Shown one piece after another: positions 1-12,315 of a stretch of DNA of 64,000 nucleotides (the first letter of the stretch is position 1; the number at the start of each line of letters is the position of its first letter). The DNA comes from Hypomesus transpacificus (taxonomy: Eukaryota > Chordata > Actinopteri > Osmeriformes > Osmeridae), in assembly GCF_021917145.1 (NCBI RefSeq), contig NC_061061.1:15949484-16013483 (forward strand). Direction: 5' to 3'. Both the position numbers and the translations under genes were made by a program. A model generated the notes under the pieces. That model was not told the origin of the DNA. It ran no database searches and saw only the letters and a program-made list of their open reading frames with translations.

Positions 1-2077
1 ACTCATCTCAATCATCATTCAGACATCCAAACTTTTTATCTTAACACAGCTCGTGATAAAGCTGTTACATGGCCAAAAATATAATAATGTTGCATTATAA
101 GGCCACGGGTTCTCTTTAGGCTTGCAACGCCTAGTCTTCGAGCTCGCTTGCAGATGGCTAAACCTTCGTTTGAAACTCTCCTGGGTCTTTAACACCACAA
201 GGGGTCGTGATCATATTAGGACTGATAAAAGGCTATCATCGTCGTATAGCCTAATCATATTCTTCCCAAATTGACATGCACCAAATAAAGAAAATGTAGA
301 AGATGTTTGCTGTTTTTGTATAGATTTTTCAGAATCAGAAATAAATGTGATATTTATTACGTTTTCTGCGTCTTTTCTTGCATAAAAACGCATGCTTACA
401 ATGTAAAAGGCCACCTAATAATTGTAATATTAGCCTTAAAAAATAAGATTCGACCGTACATTACGTTCGACAGTAAAATGATTACCTTATAACAGTGATA
501 ATAATGGATGTCTTATTGCACATGCATTACTGTTGACGATATGACAATTGCTATAGGTCCAGTAGTCTATCGAGGAATAGTAAATGTTATACTGTTATTA
601 TTGTTGTTTTTTATTGTTATTACGTAGTAGCCTATAGCTAGTCTATATTTTCTTTGTAGGATAGTTCTTTAATATTTGTTTATCTTAATCATTTTAGAAT
701 TTAGAGAAGTTCTGAACCACTACTTGGTCTCTTGTCCCGTAATTTATCACTCTACAAGGACAAGAGTCAACAGTCATCTTAACATATGTGATCAATCACT
801 ATTGATCTATGAATTCGTTAGACCAGCTTGGCCTGCTTTTGTACAACACCTCTGTTAGGGTTTAATATATTACCTAGCGTTTTATTTTGAGCAATTGATT
901 AATGAAATGTTTTTTTTTTACCTCATTTCTGACTAAACATCAATTTGGCATTATTTTCTTCTTCAAAAAGGCATCAATGAATACTACTGAGCTGTCACAC
1001 CCTTCCCCCTCCAATTTCTTGCTGAAAACGATTCACATCTGGTTTACCTCTTCAATCTATTGTTTTGCATGCGTCAGCAACTTACTGCAGCAATAGAATG
1101 ACTGATTCTCATGGAAAGTATGAGTTTAATGATAACCCAATCACACAAATGTTTAGAGAATATCCTGAATCCACGAAAGAAAAACATTTAGAACAAATAA
1201 TGTACACTCGTACAATGGCAAAGCAAATGTGAAAATGCATCAACAACGGCTAGAAAATATCCTCACATGCTTTTCTATCGTGATATCTTCAAATTACGGA
1301 GGATTTTAAACATTTCTGTTTTCATGATCTAAGAAGACTATTTGGATAGCATGTTGGCATATCGGTGCCTTTTGCTATGACGATGCAGTTTATATACAAA
1401 TTGATAGCATTTTATGCATCCGGCTTACATACAACGGGGCTGTGAAATACTCCTGATCTAGCGCCGTGATATGAGGCGGTCGATACGGAGGTCTCAAATT
1501 GTGATTGGTCACTTGCCACATTTGGGCCCTTCAGCCATGGGATGTTCAATTTATCAGAGTATTGACTGTGATTGAGAATCACGTGGACATGACCGAGAAA
1601 GGTGGGTGGGGGTTGTTGGTCGAGGTGCAAAATGGTCATTTATATTGACCAACAGAAGTGACCACACAGCAGGAAGGAAGAAAGAATCCTTGAGGGCCCC
1701 CGAAACACCGAGCCAAAGGGAACGGGGAATATTCTTAAGAAAACGGAGAAAGCATGGCAGAAGGTACTCTTGTTTTATCCAAAACATGGTTCGTTTCTAG
1801 TTTAAATGGTTTAGGAGGCTGGGTTTCCTTGCATTGTCTTTCAGGTTTGGAGGATTCTCCTATTCGAATTCTATTCGGTGACCCCCACCCCTCATTGTTT
1901 GGGGGAATAGGTTCCCAGCCCCTTTTGTTTACCTCGCTCTCCCGCTTTCTCCCTGGCCCTCACGTTGGCTCTTAAGAGCATTTTGCACGAAAGTGGCAAA
2001 CTGTGAGGATTACACAGTTCGAAGGGGAACTATTCTGTATCTTGGGTGCTTTTTTGACTCAAGACAGAGTTGGCAAG
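1..2077. other. Upstream flank and likely promoter region of lin28a
   Basis: No coding exon is supportable here. The open frames are short and lack splice-compatible neighbours or recognisable domains. The last ~600 bases become more GC-balanced and contain an inverted CCAAT-type motif (GATTGGTCAC near 1502-1511), in line with a promoter and 5' UTR for the lin28a start at 2078. The transcription start cannot be placed from sequence alone. Confidence 0.45.
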
Positions 2078-5000
2078 ATGGGTTCTGTTTCGAACCAGGA
2101 ATTCACAGGTTCAGTATATACATTTATTTTGAAGTAAATTAAATAGTTTTTATCTTATTTTTTTATTTTCTGTTCTTGCCTAAGGGTAAAAAGAGGGAGT
2201 TGCAGAATAACATTTTTGTCTGACTCGGAACCCATTTCTGATGTGTATCGATTGCTTTTAATTGATTGATTTTAGGTTAAAACTATTTCTCTTATTTTAC
2301 ATGTTTGCATTGGGTACTTGTTGCGCAATATTAGTCATTTAATAAATGCCAGTAAAAAATCGAATATGGGCTGTTGCTTTAGTGTATTTTTTGGCTATTG
2401 TAAACTTACCTTAGGTTGGTGGTGAAAGGTATATACAGTTATTGGTGAGAACGATTTTTTTTGAAGCCTTTGCTTGGAAATTGTTTATAGCCTCAGAAAA
2501 GTTTATTTTGGCGCTTTGTAATAAAAACAGGAACAACAGACTATTTTTTTTCCCTCTCCTAATAACAGGAGTCTGTAAAACTGAGGAGGATGAGGGACCG
2601 ACCACAGAAGAAGATTCACAGTCGTTCCATGGTCTCGGCGTTTGTAAATGGTTTAACGTACGCATGGGATTCGGCTTCCTTTCCATGACTAGTCGAGAAG
2701 GCGTACCGCTGGAGGCTCCGGTCGATGTGTTTGTTCATCAGGTAAGCTAAGTGTACAAGTACAGGGGCAATTCTGTTGGAAATGTTTTATATTGTGAACC
2801 ACAAACTCTTACACAGCCTACGCTCTTGTTAAGGGAACACGTGTTGCTCGTAAATGTGAATTGAGCAAGTGACCTCGTGGTTAGAGGAATTTCTTCATTG
2901 TTTCAAAGATGCAAACTGTAAATGGAAAAACATCACGCACCTCGTTTTACATAAACGGTCGAACGTTTAGTTATTTAATTCGTATCAAGAGTCAAAGTGT
3001 GAAATATCCCTTCCAAATACATAATTTTGTCGCTGTTTAGGCTACTCGTGTAGCTTAAATAATTCACAATCAACAACATTTGGACGTTGATTCATAGGTT
3101 TTCAGTATTATTTAAATTACACAAAGGTAGAAAACGACTGTTAAAGCAAGTTAACCTACTAATCCAAACAGTGAGGGGGTGGGGCATAATTTTGCCTCCA
3201 AATCGCCACTCGAGTGAGACTCTCCACCTTTCTGATAAGATATGGCTTAGCGTCTCAGTGAGAGAAACGCCCCTCTCTCTGTGGTCATTCGTTTCCTGTC
3301 CTGTCATAAAGTGATGAAAGGGTGGTCACTTTTCTGTTCCTGCCTGCCCCGTGTGTATTTCATAGTACAGGAGGTGCCTTTTTCAACTTTCTCCACTCTC
3401 TTCATCTCCAAGACCCCCAACCGTTTTGGCATTTGTGTTTCTCTCTAGAAGTGCCTTTCCAGCATGGCCGTGAATGTTGCACAATTGTGTCCATTTGAAC
3501 CATTTCTTTTTTTCACCCCTCCCCCCTTATAGTCTATTTAGTATTTCTCTTATTGTATTTAAACTTTCTATCTAAAGCGGATACTTTCTTATTAACGTAC
3601 TAGGGCTAGGCTATATGCTTTTTTTGCATGGGAGTTGCAATTGCAGACATTGCATGGTTTGAGCTTGTCCACTTCATTTCCTGTCATTTCATTTGTTTAG
3701 ATCCTTAAGTTATGGCACTGTTCACCAATCACAGAGAAGAGGATCATGCCCGATATGACGGATAGGAAATCTAGTGACCAGGGGGGCCTTAACCATAAAA
3801 TGAGTCGCCGCGTGTCAGGGAGCATTAACTCCCAGGGTCCTTCGGCCTTTGTGCAGGTCGACAATAGGACCACGCATCCAAATGAACCCCTCCTCTCGGC
3901 CATGACAGAGCCCCTCTTTGTCCCGACGGCAATCCTCTCATTGTCCTTTGCTGCCGAGATGTCTCTCTCAGGCCTCCTCTCTGGGACTACCTACCCCTCC
4001 ACAGACGTAGATGTAAACAACCACACTGACGGAGCCTCACCCGCACCTTGATTGGGGGTTGAGTGGTAGGGACCCTTATGGGAAGTGTGGGGGAGGGGGG
4101 GGTTCCAGTTTGCGAATTACAGGGTGGTTTGGGGGGTTTGACCCCCATAATTAAGAATTGGACCCCCCCCCCCAAAAAAGAGGTAAAAACAACAGGTCGG
4201 GGGGGGGGGGGTCGATACATTTATATATCGTGCTTACCTGTAATCGTAAATATTACTTTACGCCCTGGAGAAGAAATTGATCCCCCCCCCCCCCCGATTC
4301 TCATCGTATAATTCGCACTTTTGGGGGGGGGTCACTTCACACGTGTGTGAGGAAGTGGTTTAACGGCCACTGTGGTCACACACAATGGACCAGCCTATGA
4401 GGGGAGCGATATCCTGAATGACCAATCGTGTCTCTTTGCTTTGTTTATGATTTTGCAGCAGATGCTTCTCTGCTTTCTGTTGTGTTAGGACATTAGGGTA
4501 GACTTTTTTTTATTGCCGGATCCGGTTCTGGTGCATTGCCAGTATGCCTTGTTATAATCAGAGGTTGAAAATCTGTGCATACTTCGCTTTTTGACTTGCT
4601 GAAATACACTGCCACCAGTTCTGCGGTCCTATGTGCTAGGTTAGTCTTGTCTGACAGGAACAGTCAACAAGATCCCTCTGTTTAAATACTATACTCTCTG
4701 ATTAGCTTAGGATAATGGTACTCTAGGTCTATTGAACATCCCTAAGGAGTCTTCAGACCGCATTGAGGGGATGTGGCCGTCAGAGTGGTTCTAACATTGA
4801 GGGTGACATACAAAGCAGGCATTTCCATTAGTTAACCCCATTCCTTAAATTCAGTATCAACAGCTAGGCCTTTCTTAAGATCACGCTTGGAAGAGTACAA
4901 ACTCTGCAGTTGCAACAGGCCCAGCATATAATTGAAATGTAAGATGACCCCAGTTGTTAATCTCGAGCCACCCATAGCTTCTCTGCTCAGGTAATGTTTC

Positions 5001-8000
5001 CCCGGTGGGTATGACTTACATTTACATTTAGTACTTACACTTACAGTAAGTACAGGGACATTCTCCCCAACGCAAGTAGGGTGAAGTGCCTTGCCCAAGG
5101 ACACAACATAATTTTGCGCGGGCAGGAATCGAACAAGCAACCTTCTGATTAGTAGCCCGATTCCCTAACCACTCAGCCATCTGACCCCCTTTGAGTTAGA
5201 AGCCGAACCAGGGTCACCCGAGGTGAAAGTAGCAGAATGCAGTAAAGTAAAGGTTCGTTATCTGGAATAAAGTTTGATAATTATTTTTAATGACACATGC
5301 TACAATTGTAGATTACATTTAATTAGTCTATGGATTTTAATGCAGGTATAGTTCTGATATGCATAGAGTAAATTCCATAAACGCGGCTCATAGTCCCAAT
5401 AGCAGGCCTACCTTCTGCTTGAAAACAATATTGATCACTTTTGGCAGTATGTTACTTTCAGCAAAGGCACACGGACATCAAAGAAGATATCAATCATTTG
5501 GACTCAGAATAAGCTCATGCCTAACTTTATCTGCATTCCTTTCTGCCAAACAACTATCCAAGGAATGTCTCCTTGACACCCCCCCCCCCCCCCCCCCCCC
5601 CCCCCCTCTTCCTCCCCAGTCTCAACCCCCTCCTCTGTCCTCCTCCCACCACCACCGACCATCCATCCCCCCACACCCAACACCGGTGTGGTCAGTGTGT
5701 TAGTAAACCTTTGTGATGTGGGGGAAGGGGCAGGGGCTGTGTGGAATGCTGATCCTTTTAGGAGGGGGATGGTGAAAGTTACATCCCATCAGGTTTCCTA
5801 TTCAAACACTGGTAGGGAGAGAGGGAGAGAGAGCATTGTTGAGCTATGCACATATACATGCAGTGGGGAGGACAAACAGACAGACAAGACAAGGTGACAA
5901 CGGGGGGCCTTGAAGTACTGTTGTTTATGAGGCAGAACACAATGGTCACCTGAAACGTGCCAGATAGCTGCTATCTCCGTCCTGATGCTATCACTAAGAA
6001 GCTGAAGATAAGGGGTCTGTGTCTCCCTGGCCTCATTTGATTGGTCAAGGTGTGAGGGATTGAGGTATTTCGAGTGCATCACTGTCAGGTCGCAAGGGGA
6101 ACCGCCTTGCTTGCTCCGCCCTCCAGTCACCTCACATTACACAACTTGTTATTTCACGAGATCAACAATGACCCATGTTTAGTTTTCCATCTGAAATCTG
6201 AAACTGAAGCAGAAATGGTTTTAGTTGCCATGAAAGTTTGCACAGACAAGGAATTTACTTTGGCAGGAAGGTGCATACATTCAACATATAGGAATCATAA
6301 ATCTTAAATATGTAACTAACTATACTAAAGATACAAAGTCTAATACTAAGGGGATTTAGAATAAAAAATACAGAATATCAAATATAAAGTAGCCATCATT
6401 TACAATATAAAGATACCCAAAATATCTGAAATGGGCTTTGGGTTGGATTGTGAGGGCTCACCGAAAGTGTTGTGATGAGTCCCGTCTTTGCGTCCCATGC
6501 AGAGTAAGCTCCACATGGAAGGCTTCCGCAGCCTGAAGGAAGGCGAGGCAGTCGAGTTCACCTTCAAGAAGTCCTCCAAGGGCCTGGAGTCTCAGCAGGT
6601 CACGGGGCCGGGGGGCGTCCACTGTCAGGGCAGTGAGAGGAGACCCAAAGGCAAGAGCGTCCAAAAACGTAGATCCAAAGGAGACAGGTGAGAAACGGAT
6701 CGAAGAGATGGAGATTGGTGAATGGGACACCTTCGGCATAGTGCTCGAGTAGCCCTTTCATGCATGCCTGCATACTATTTTAGTCACATCCATCTTACAG
6801 TAGTGGACAGCGAAAATCTGGTAATTTTTCCTACTGTACTTATATTTCTGTTAATCGAAACGTAAATGTCTTTGACGCTTGTGGGCATACACTCTCAGAA
6901 GGGGATGATCTGTCGCTAAATGTTTTCCCCACTCTTCCTACATTTGCTTTGTCGAACATCCACGTTGGACCCGATGCAGTGTTTCGGTTTGACCCTATCC
7001 TCTCCTGATTCCCCCACCCCCACGCCTGGCCCGTGAGAGGGTCACACTGGCTTGACGTGTGACCTGGATCAATAGCTGTTTAAATCTGTAGGCCCCTTGT
7101 GTATTCACACCCAGCACCGCTCTCCAAAAACCCTTTCACCAATTCTGAAATGGAACCCAGCTGGGGACAGGACAAGAGCTGGATAAAACAAACATAAGCA
7201 TGAGATGTAAAAGGAAGTGAGAAAGAGAGTTTGAGATTGGAAATGGAATTGAGTCGGTTGGGTGAGTCTTCCTTAGTTATCAGTGTAGTTGGGGTGGTTG
7301 TTGTGTTTGGAGGGGTTGTGTTGTGCTGCCTGTCATGATTGGGGTCAGAAGCTCCTTTTTCAACACGTGGTACCAACTCAACTCAACTGGACTTGCTTTA
7401 CTTTGTTTTCCACTGTAGTGCCCCCCTCAATCAAACAGAGGAACATCTGCACCTCCTCAATTGACCACAGCGGGGTTTTGCGGCTATCATTGAATTGAGT
7501 CCAGTGAATTAAAATAATTGTGGTGGTACCACAAAATACCCCCCAAAAATCAAAGTCCCAGGTTTGCCTGATTTATCCCCCAAAGAGTACATGGAAGCCT
7601 GCTTGGGGGTACATAGATTTTAAGGATGACTTAAAAAAATCTCCAACGATGAAAGTATTTTGGTTCATCATTTATTTCAATAATTTGTGGTTCAATAATT
7701 TATGTCCTGGGGTTTTAGAAACGTGACCCAAAATAATGTTACTATAAAATCCCACATTATGGATAACACAGTTCTAGTTTCTTACCCCCATTGGACGGAC
7801 CACCTTTGTTGGTATATATGACAGAGAGGAAGAAGGCTCACATCTTCTTAATTTCTAACAGATGTAGGAGCCCGAAAGGTTGGGTCAAGGGTCGCCGTTG
7901 CCGCGGCAACGGCGTATGAGTAAATGCAGGGGGTTGGGAAGAGGATGGGGTTGGGGGTTTGAGAACTAAGGGGGAGGGGGGGGAGGGAGGGGGGTCAGAG

Positions 8001-8900
8001 TTCATAGGTCATTGCTGTCGCTTTTGAGACAAAGAGCTAGGACCACTTCCCCTACCCTGCATGCTCTGCTTGATCGATGGTCGGCCTGGTGGAACTCGTA
8101 TGACGACCGACCTCAAAGCCTCCAACTGCCAGTGGTACAAAGACACTGACTCTCATCTGTCGCGTGAGCGAGGGACAGCAGTGGATGCCGCACGCCCACC
8201 CCCCATCTGTCAGCCACCCTGCACGCGTGGCCATTCTAAGGCCTGTGTGTTCCAACATCAGCCTTTGACAGCACCCCACATGTCTGCTTTTGACCTCTTC
8301 CTGTGAGGACAGCTCTGGACATTGTCCGAGCAGGAAAGGAAACTCTCCTGAAAGTAGATAGGGAGAGCGGCTAATTTGTATTGTCCTGAAAAGTTAACCC
8401 TGCGAAGTTGACACATGGATGAGTAAACCAGGGGTCACAACAGTGTCACGTTTCAAGAGCCGTTCTACTATTCAAGTTGATCAATCAATGTTTTGATTAA
8501 ATTAGTTTCTAGGATTTTTAGGTCAGACTACTGGCCAGAGAACAAATGTCTTACTCATCATTCCAATCTCCTCCACCCTTGCTTCCTAACAATGTGAAAT
8601 GCACAACCTGCCCTCTTGAGGTCAACATGTGACAGTGCATGACAGAACCTCATCACAGTCCTAACTTTGTTGTTTGGTTTCAGGTGCTACAACTGCGGAG
8701 GCCTGGACCACCATGCCAAAGAGTGCAAACTGCCACCGCAGCCCAAGAAGTGCCATTTCTGCCAAAGCGTTGCCCACATGGTTGCCAACTGCCCAATCAA
8801 AGCACAGCAGTCCTCACCAGGTTCGCAGGGAAAACCGTCCTCTTTGAAAGGAGAGGACGAAGAGCATGCCCACTCTCCTCCGCCCCCCAAGACCCCGTAG
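2078..8900 (+). CDS. lin28a: Lin-28 homolog A, RNA-binding repressor of let-7 maturation
   Basis: Four coding exons keep phase across GT/AG junctions: 2078-2108, 2569-2741, 6503-6687 and 8684-8900, giving 201 aa (vertebrate Lin28a is about 200-210 aa). Exon 1 encodes MGSVSNQEFTG, matching the typical N-terminus. Exons 2-3 encode the cold-shock domain (residues ~32-105), with the RNP-like run GVCKWFNVRMGFGF and DVFVHQSKLHMEGFR. A basic linker (RRPKGKSVQKRRSKGDR) follows. Exon 4 carries two CCHC zinc knuckles (CYNCGGLDHHAKEC and CHFCQSVAHMVANC) and a Ser/Pro-rich tail. The family binds pre-let-7 through the cold-shock domain and knuckles and blocks its processing; it also binds mRNAs, in cytoplasm and nucleolus. 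The a paralog is inferred from the short length and N-terminus; lin28b is longer at the C-terminus. The 3' UTR carries let-7 and miR-125 seed matches. Intron 2 holds an antisense SINE. Confidence 0.93.
4111..4317. mobile_element. Short terminal-inverted-repeat element with G/C tracts, copy 1
   Basis: The left end reads TGCGAATTACAGGGTGGTTT and the right end, reverse-complemented, reads GTGCGAATTATACGATGAGA, so the termini share GTGCGAATTA as an inverted repeat. The interior carries several G or C homopolymer tracts of 10-14 bases. A shorter copy with both homologous ends lies at 59352-59418. No transposase is visible, so this is a non-autonomous element of uncertain superfamily. It sits in lin28a intron 2. 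Confidence 0.6.
5018..5188 (-). mobile_element. tRNA-headed SINE, copy 1 (lin28a intron 2)
   Basis: Read on the minus strand, this starts with a type-II tRNA-like head (TCAGATGGCTGAGTGGTTAG, then a B-box-like segment around a TTCGATTCC equivalent). A body containing CCTTGGGCAAGGCACTTCAC and a tail near TTACTGTAAGT follow. The same head, body and tail order recurs at four other places in the window. The copy has diverged by several percent and its extreme tail is degraded. It is antisense to lin28a. Confidence 0.85.
5579..5606 (+). repeat. Poly-C homopolymer (28 C)
   Basis: An uninterrupted run of 28 C, followed by a C-rich pyrimidine stretch to about 5690. The minus strand is a G-run that could form a G-quadruplex; the length may also be affected by sequencing error. 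It lies in lin28a intron 2. The apparent polyproline frame over it is not a gene. Confidence 0.9.
7893..7914. promoter_or_regulatory. Perfect 22-bp palindrome containing an RFX X-box
   Basis: The 22 bases form a perfect inverted repeat of arm CGCCGTTGCCG. The centre (7897-7910) is GTTGCCGCGGCAAC, which fits the RFX-family X-box (GTTGCC, 2-base spacer, GGCAAC). It lies in lin28a intron 3, about 770 bases before exon 4, next to a G-rich tract. Function is inferred from the motif only. Confidence 0.55.
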
Positions 8901-9007
8901 ACCAGGAGGGAGGGAGCAGGAAGCCGGGGAAGCACAGAAGCCAATCAAACTGCTCTACTGAAGAGATGGACACGAGTTCCTTCTCATCTGTTTAGCTGCT
9001 TTTGGAA

Positions 9008-9015
9008 CTACCTCA
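9008..9015 (+). promoter_or_regulatory. let-7 8-mer seed match in lin28a 3' UTR
   Basis: CTACCTCA is the full 8-mer complement of the let-7 seed (UGAGGUAG). It begins 108 bases after the stop codon. Weaker matches follow: TACCTCA at 11701-11707 and 11881-11887, and TACCTC near 9654 and 9925. let-7 repression of Lin28 is established in animals; use of these particular sites is inferred. Confidence 0.75.
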
Positions 9016-10744
9016 GGTTGGGAAAATACTGATCATGAAGAATGTTGCTTATGGTTTTTATCTTTTTTTTATTTTTTTTTATCTTGGTGTAACACTCAGG
9101 AACATAGCTGTATTATTGCACTCGGGAAAATGTTTTTATGTATTAATCACCGTAATGGTTTAAGGGTTTACAAATGTAATGAATTGTTCCGTATACCAGA
9201 TTGTTTTAGTTTAGTAGGATCTGTCTTTTATTTAACGCGACACATTGCTACTCTCAGTGGCGTTCTCTTCTGCTATTTCCTCACTCAGCAGGAAGCGCAA
9301 ATTCACAGTGTGTCAGTGTTTAGGTTCACTGTAGCTGCCTTATACTATGTTTAATCTTTCCTGATTGCTACACCTCACTATCCGACAAAGGGCAGAGTTG
9401 TGTTGCCACATCTCTGTAATGAATGTTTGTCTGAATTTTGCATGGGGGGGTTGGGGTTGGGGGTGGGAATTGTAGAAACAAGTGGGACAGTTTATTTGTT
9501 AGAGCTATAGGCAATTTTTTGGCGGCTGCCAATGTTGCAAATGACCATCCAGATATCCTGGGAACACATGAATGTCTGACCATAAGTATGGCTCTGTCAT
9601 CTTATGGTTGCTGTTAATTTTCATTTCATTTTCATTGGGCCAGCACAATGCTATACCTCCTGACTGTTTGGACCCCCTCACTGTTTAAGTCTGAATTGCT
9701 GCTAAACTAAATAACCCACAGGAAACTGAACAGCCTGTCATAAATGTATAGGAATATGTTTACATCTTAAATCGAAAATGATGAGTTGGTTCAGTTGGTT
9801 TCAGAAAGCTTCCCTGTCTTTACTTGAATTTGAAATGAGTTATGGTGGCATCAGACATTTTACCAAAGGGGGTCTGGCATTTTTGACTCACTGGCATCCA
9901 TTACTAGATAGCTATTTATGACATTACCTCTAATCCTTTAGGAGGGGAAAACCCTCCGTATAAGAAACACCAGGCCTGTATGGAGGTGTATGTAGAACTA
10001 GCTAGCTAATCAGCCATTTACTCCCGTTTTACAGGAGAAGCTGACCAGACTTTTACATAATTAATATATATGTAAAATTATTATAATGCCTATGAAATCG
10101 TCCTCCTTATTTATTTCTATCCAAGTGGACTACAGCTTCTCCTTCATTCCATTTAAGCTCACTTTGGGATAGGTTTACACTAGACACCAGATATTTTCCT
10201 GTGTACTGGTCAGTACTGTATTCAACTTTTGGATTATTTGGGGTTAAACTCTATTACACTATGGTTCCTTCATTCTTTAATTACTACCAAGACAGTTTCT
10301 CTATCATGCATATACAGTAGGAACCCATGGTCCTCACTAATAATCCTAATTGTTAGTACAGTTAAAGCAGCTAACAGTACAAAGGAATGTATTTACTGTG
10401 TCATTCAGGGACTGTTGTTGAGTGTGCCCTTTATTTGGTTTACTTTGGTTTGCCTTTTTATGTTTTCACTGCTATGCACAATTAGTCGCCAAATATAGGC
10501 CACGTTGTGAAACATCTATCTATGCCAAAACCAATGTTACTCTTCACTAATCATATGTAAGATGCATTATATTTGCATTATATCTACATTTTCATTCGTT
10601 TTATTATCCATGTGAACATGTTCTATATTTTTTTACATATTTTCTTTTAGTTTTGTTTCACAAATGCTGTTAGTTGTTGACGATGAAAACAACATGTATG
10701 TGCCCTCCACTTAGTCATCTTTCTTAGGATTCACAAATCTGAAA

Positions 10745-10752
10745 CTCAGGGA
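10745..10752 (+). promoter_or_regulatory. miR-125/lin-4 8-mer seed match in lin28a 3' UTR
   Basis: CTCAGGGA is the 8-mer complement of the miR-125 seed (UCCCUGAG). Further matches are CTCAGGG at 11271-11277 and 11787-11793 (7-mer-m8) and TCAGGGA at 10405-10411 (7-mer-A1). lin-4/miR-125 regulation of Lin28 3' UTRs is known in worms and mammals; here it is inferred from seed matches. Confidence 0.7.
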
Positions 10753-11975
10753 ATACTTCAGATTCTTGAGGGATTTATTGCAGGTTGGTAGTAAGGGCTG
10801 AAGTGCATTCACGATGGAAAAGGGGGTGCCATTTTTGTCTGAAACTGTGTGATTTCAATGATGAGTTTGCAAATGATCGATGCCGATTTTTGGGCTTTAA
10901 CATGTTAAATGTGTACATCATCAACATATATTCAGTATGCTATCAGACCTAATAATGTCCTTCAAAATGATACCACAAATATAATGTTTGACTATTGATG
11001 TATTTCTTCCTCTATAAATGTTGTAGATGGGGGTGTAGTAGAATATTGTTAACAGTAAGGGATTGGGGCTAGTAGTATATAAATCGAGGGCGTCTCTTCT
11101 CAGGATAACAAATTACTTAAATACGATATTTCAGACTATCAGTCGTGGTGACGATAAGAATGTGTCATACATAATTTGTTTTACCCTCTGAAAATCTTCC
11201 TCGGGTCCAAAAATGTGTTTAAGATTTGTGGGATGTATTTTTTTTAAATGTTAAACTATCACATTTCCAACTCAGGGTGTAAATGTTGAAAAAGATAATT
11301 GAAGTGTGTTTACTTTGTCTTTTAGGGTCGTATGAAACTATTCCAGTGTATTTGCTTCAGAATGTCTGTTGATTTGTTGCATTTGACTGGACAGGAAGTC
11401 CTTAGGGGTCTTAATGCTGTTTGATTCCTCAATTAAAGGGATGCACACAACCCATTGCTTACATCTCTGTTGATTCCAAGCGGATTCACAGCTTAGTAGA
11501 GGATCTTCAACTACCAATATGCATCAGTGAAAAATCATACTGTCAATGCTGTCAAACCTCCCCTTAGACTCCCCAGATATGTGTTGTTGTCACATTGTGA
11601 TTCAATTGTTGGGTGTTACGATGTAGGACAGTGTATTGACAGGCTTTGTTATCTGTGTTCAGGGTTACAGGACAGCACAAAGACACAGCAACGTGTGTGG
11701 TACCTCACATGCTACAGGTGCTAGAGATGTGTGTGCTTTGTTTGACATCATTGGCCATTTCGTTCTGTGATGTTTGAGGTTAATGGCTCAGGGCATTTTC
11801 TAAGAATGTGCATTTATAGCTTACAAAGGTATCCATGTTTAAATCTGGTAATTTAGTCTTGATATCAAGTGATGTCAAGATACCTCAGTGTATTGTGCTG
11901 ATAGGTTAGACTTGTTACTCAGTTTAAAAATGGTATGAAGCATGCATAACATGTGAAGATATTCTCAATTTCCTA

Positions 11976-11981
11976 AATAAA
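11976..11981 (+). terminator. Probable lin28a polyadenylation signal
   Basis: This is the first AATAAA downstream of the lin28a stop codon, followed by a T/G-rich stretch (TTTTGTTGTGATTGTTC). It lies 335 bases before the mecr start, so the two tandem genes are closely packed. Confidence 0.6.
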
Positions 11982-12315
11982 ATCAATTTGAACTTCAATT
12001 TTGTTGTGATTGTTCTTTTACTTGCAAACCCATGGTTTATGATAGACTAGGTTCCAATCCCAGCTAAATGGAAATGACAATGAAAATGTCTTCTTTAACG
12101 TGTTGGGATGGACTGCTATTAGTCTTTCTGACCTCCACTGTGGAATGCTGAAATAAATGGGTGCATGTACGGCGTTCAACCGGTAGAGGCGGCACTCTAT
12201 TTACATTCGCTTGCTTGGTTTAAAGTCAATCCAACATGGCCACGCACAGTGTCCTCTGAGCAACAATACAATGAGATAGTTCGCGTAAAGGCATTTGTCA
12301 TTTTTATGTTTTGAA

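Larger units (their letters stand above)
8901..11990 (+). other. lin28a: lin28a 3' UTR
   Basis: About 3.1 kb of AT-rich, non-coding sequence follows the lin28a stop codon. The first canonical AATAAA I find is at 11976-11981, so the 3' UTR may extend that far. It holds one 8-mer let-7 seed match, two 7-mer-A1 let-7 matches, and one 8-mer plus several 7-mer miR-125/lin-4 seed matches. Short open frames here have no domain support. Confidence 0.7.

Noticed and set aside
5359-5703. Polyproline protein
   Set aside because: The proline run is translation of a poly-C homopolymer in a lin28a intron.
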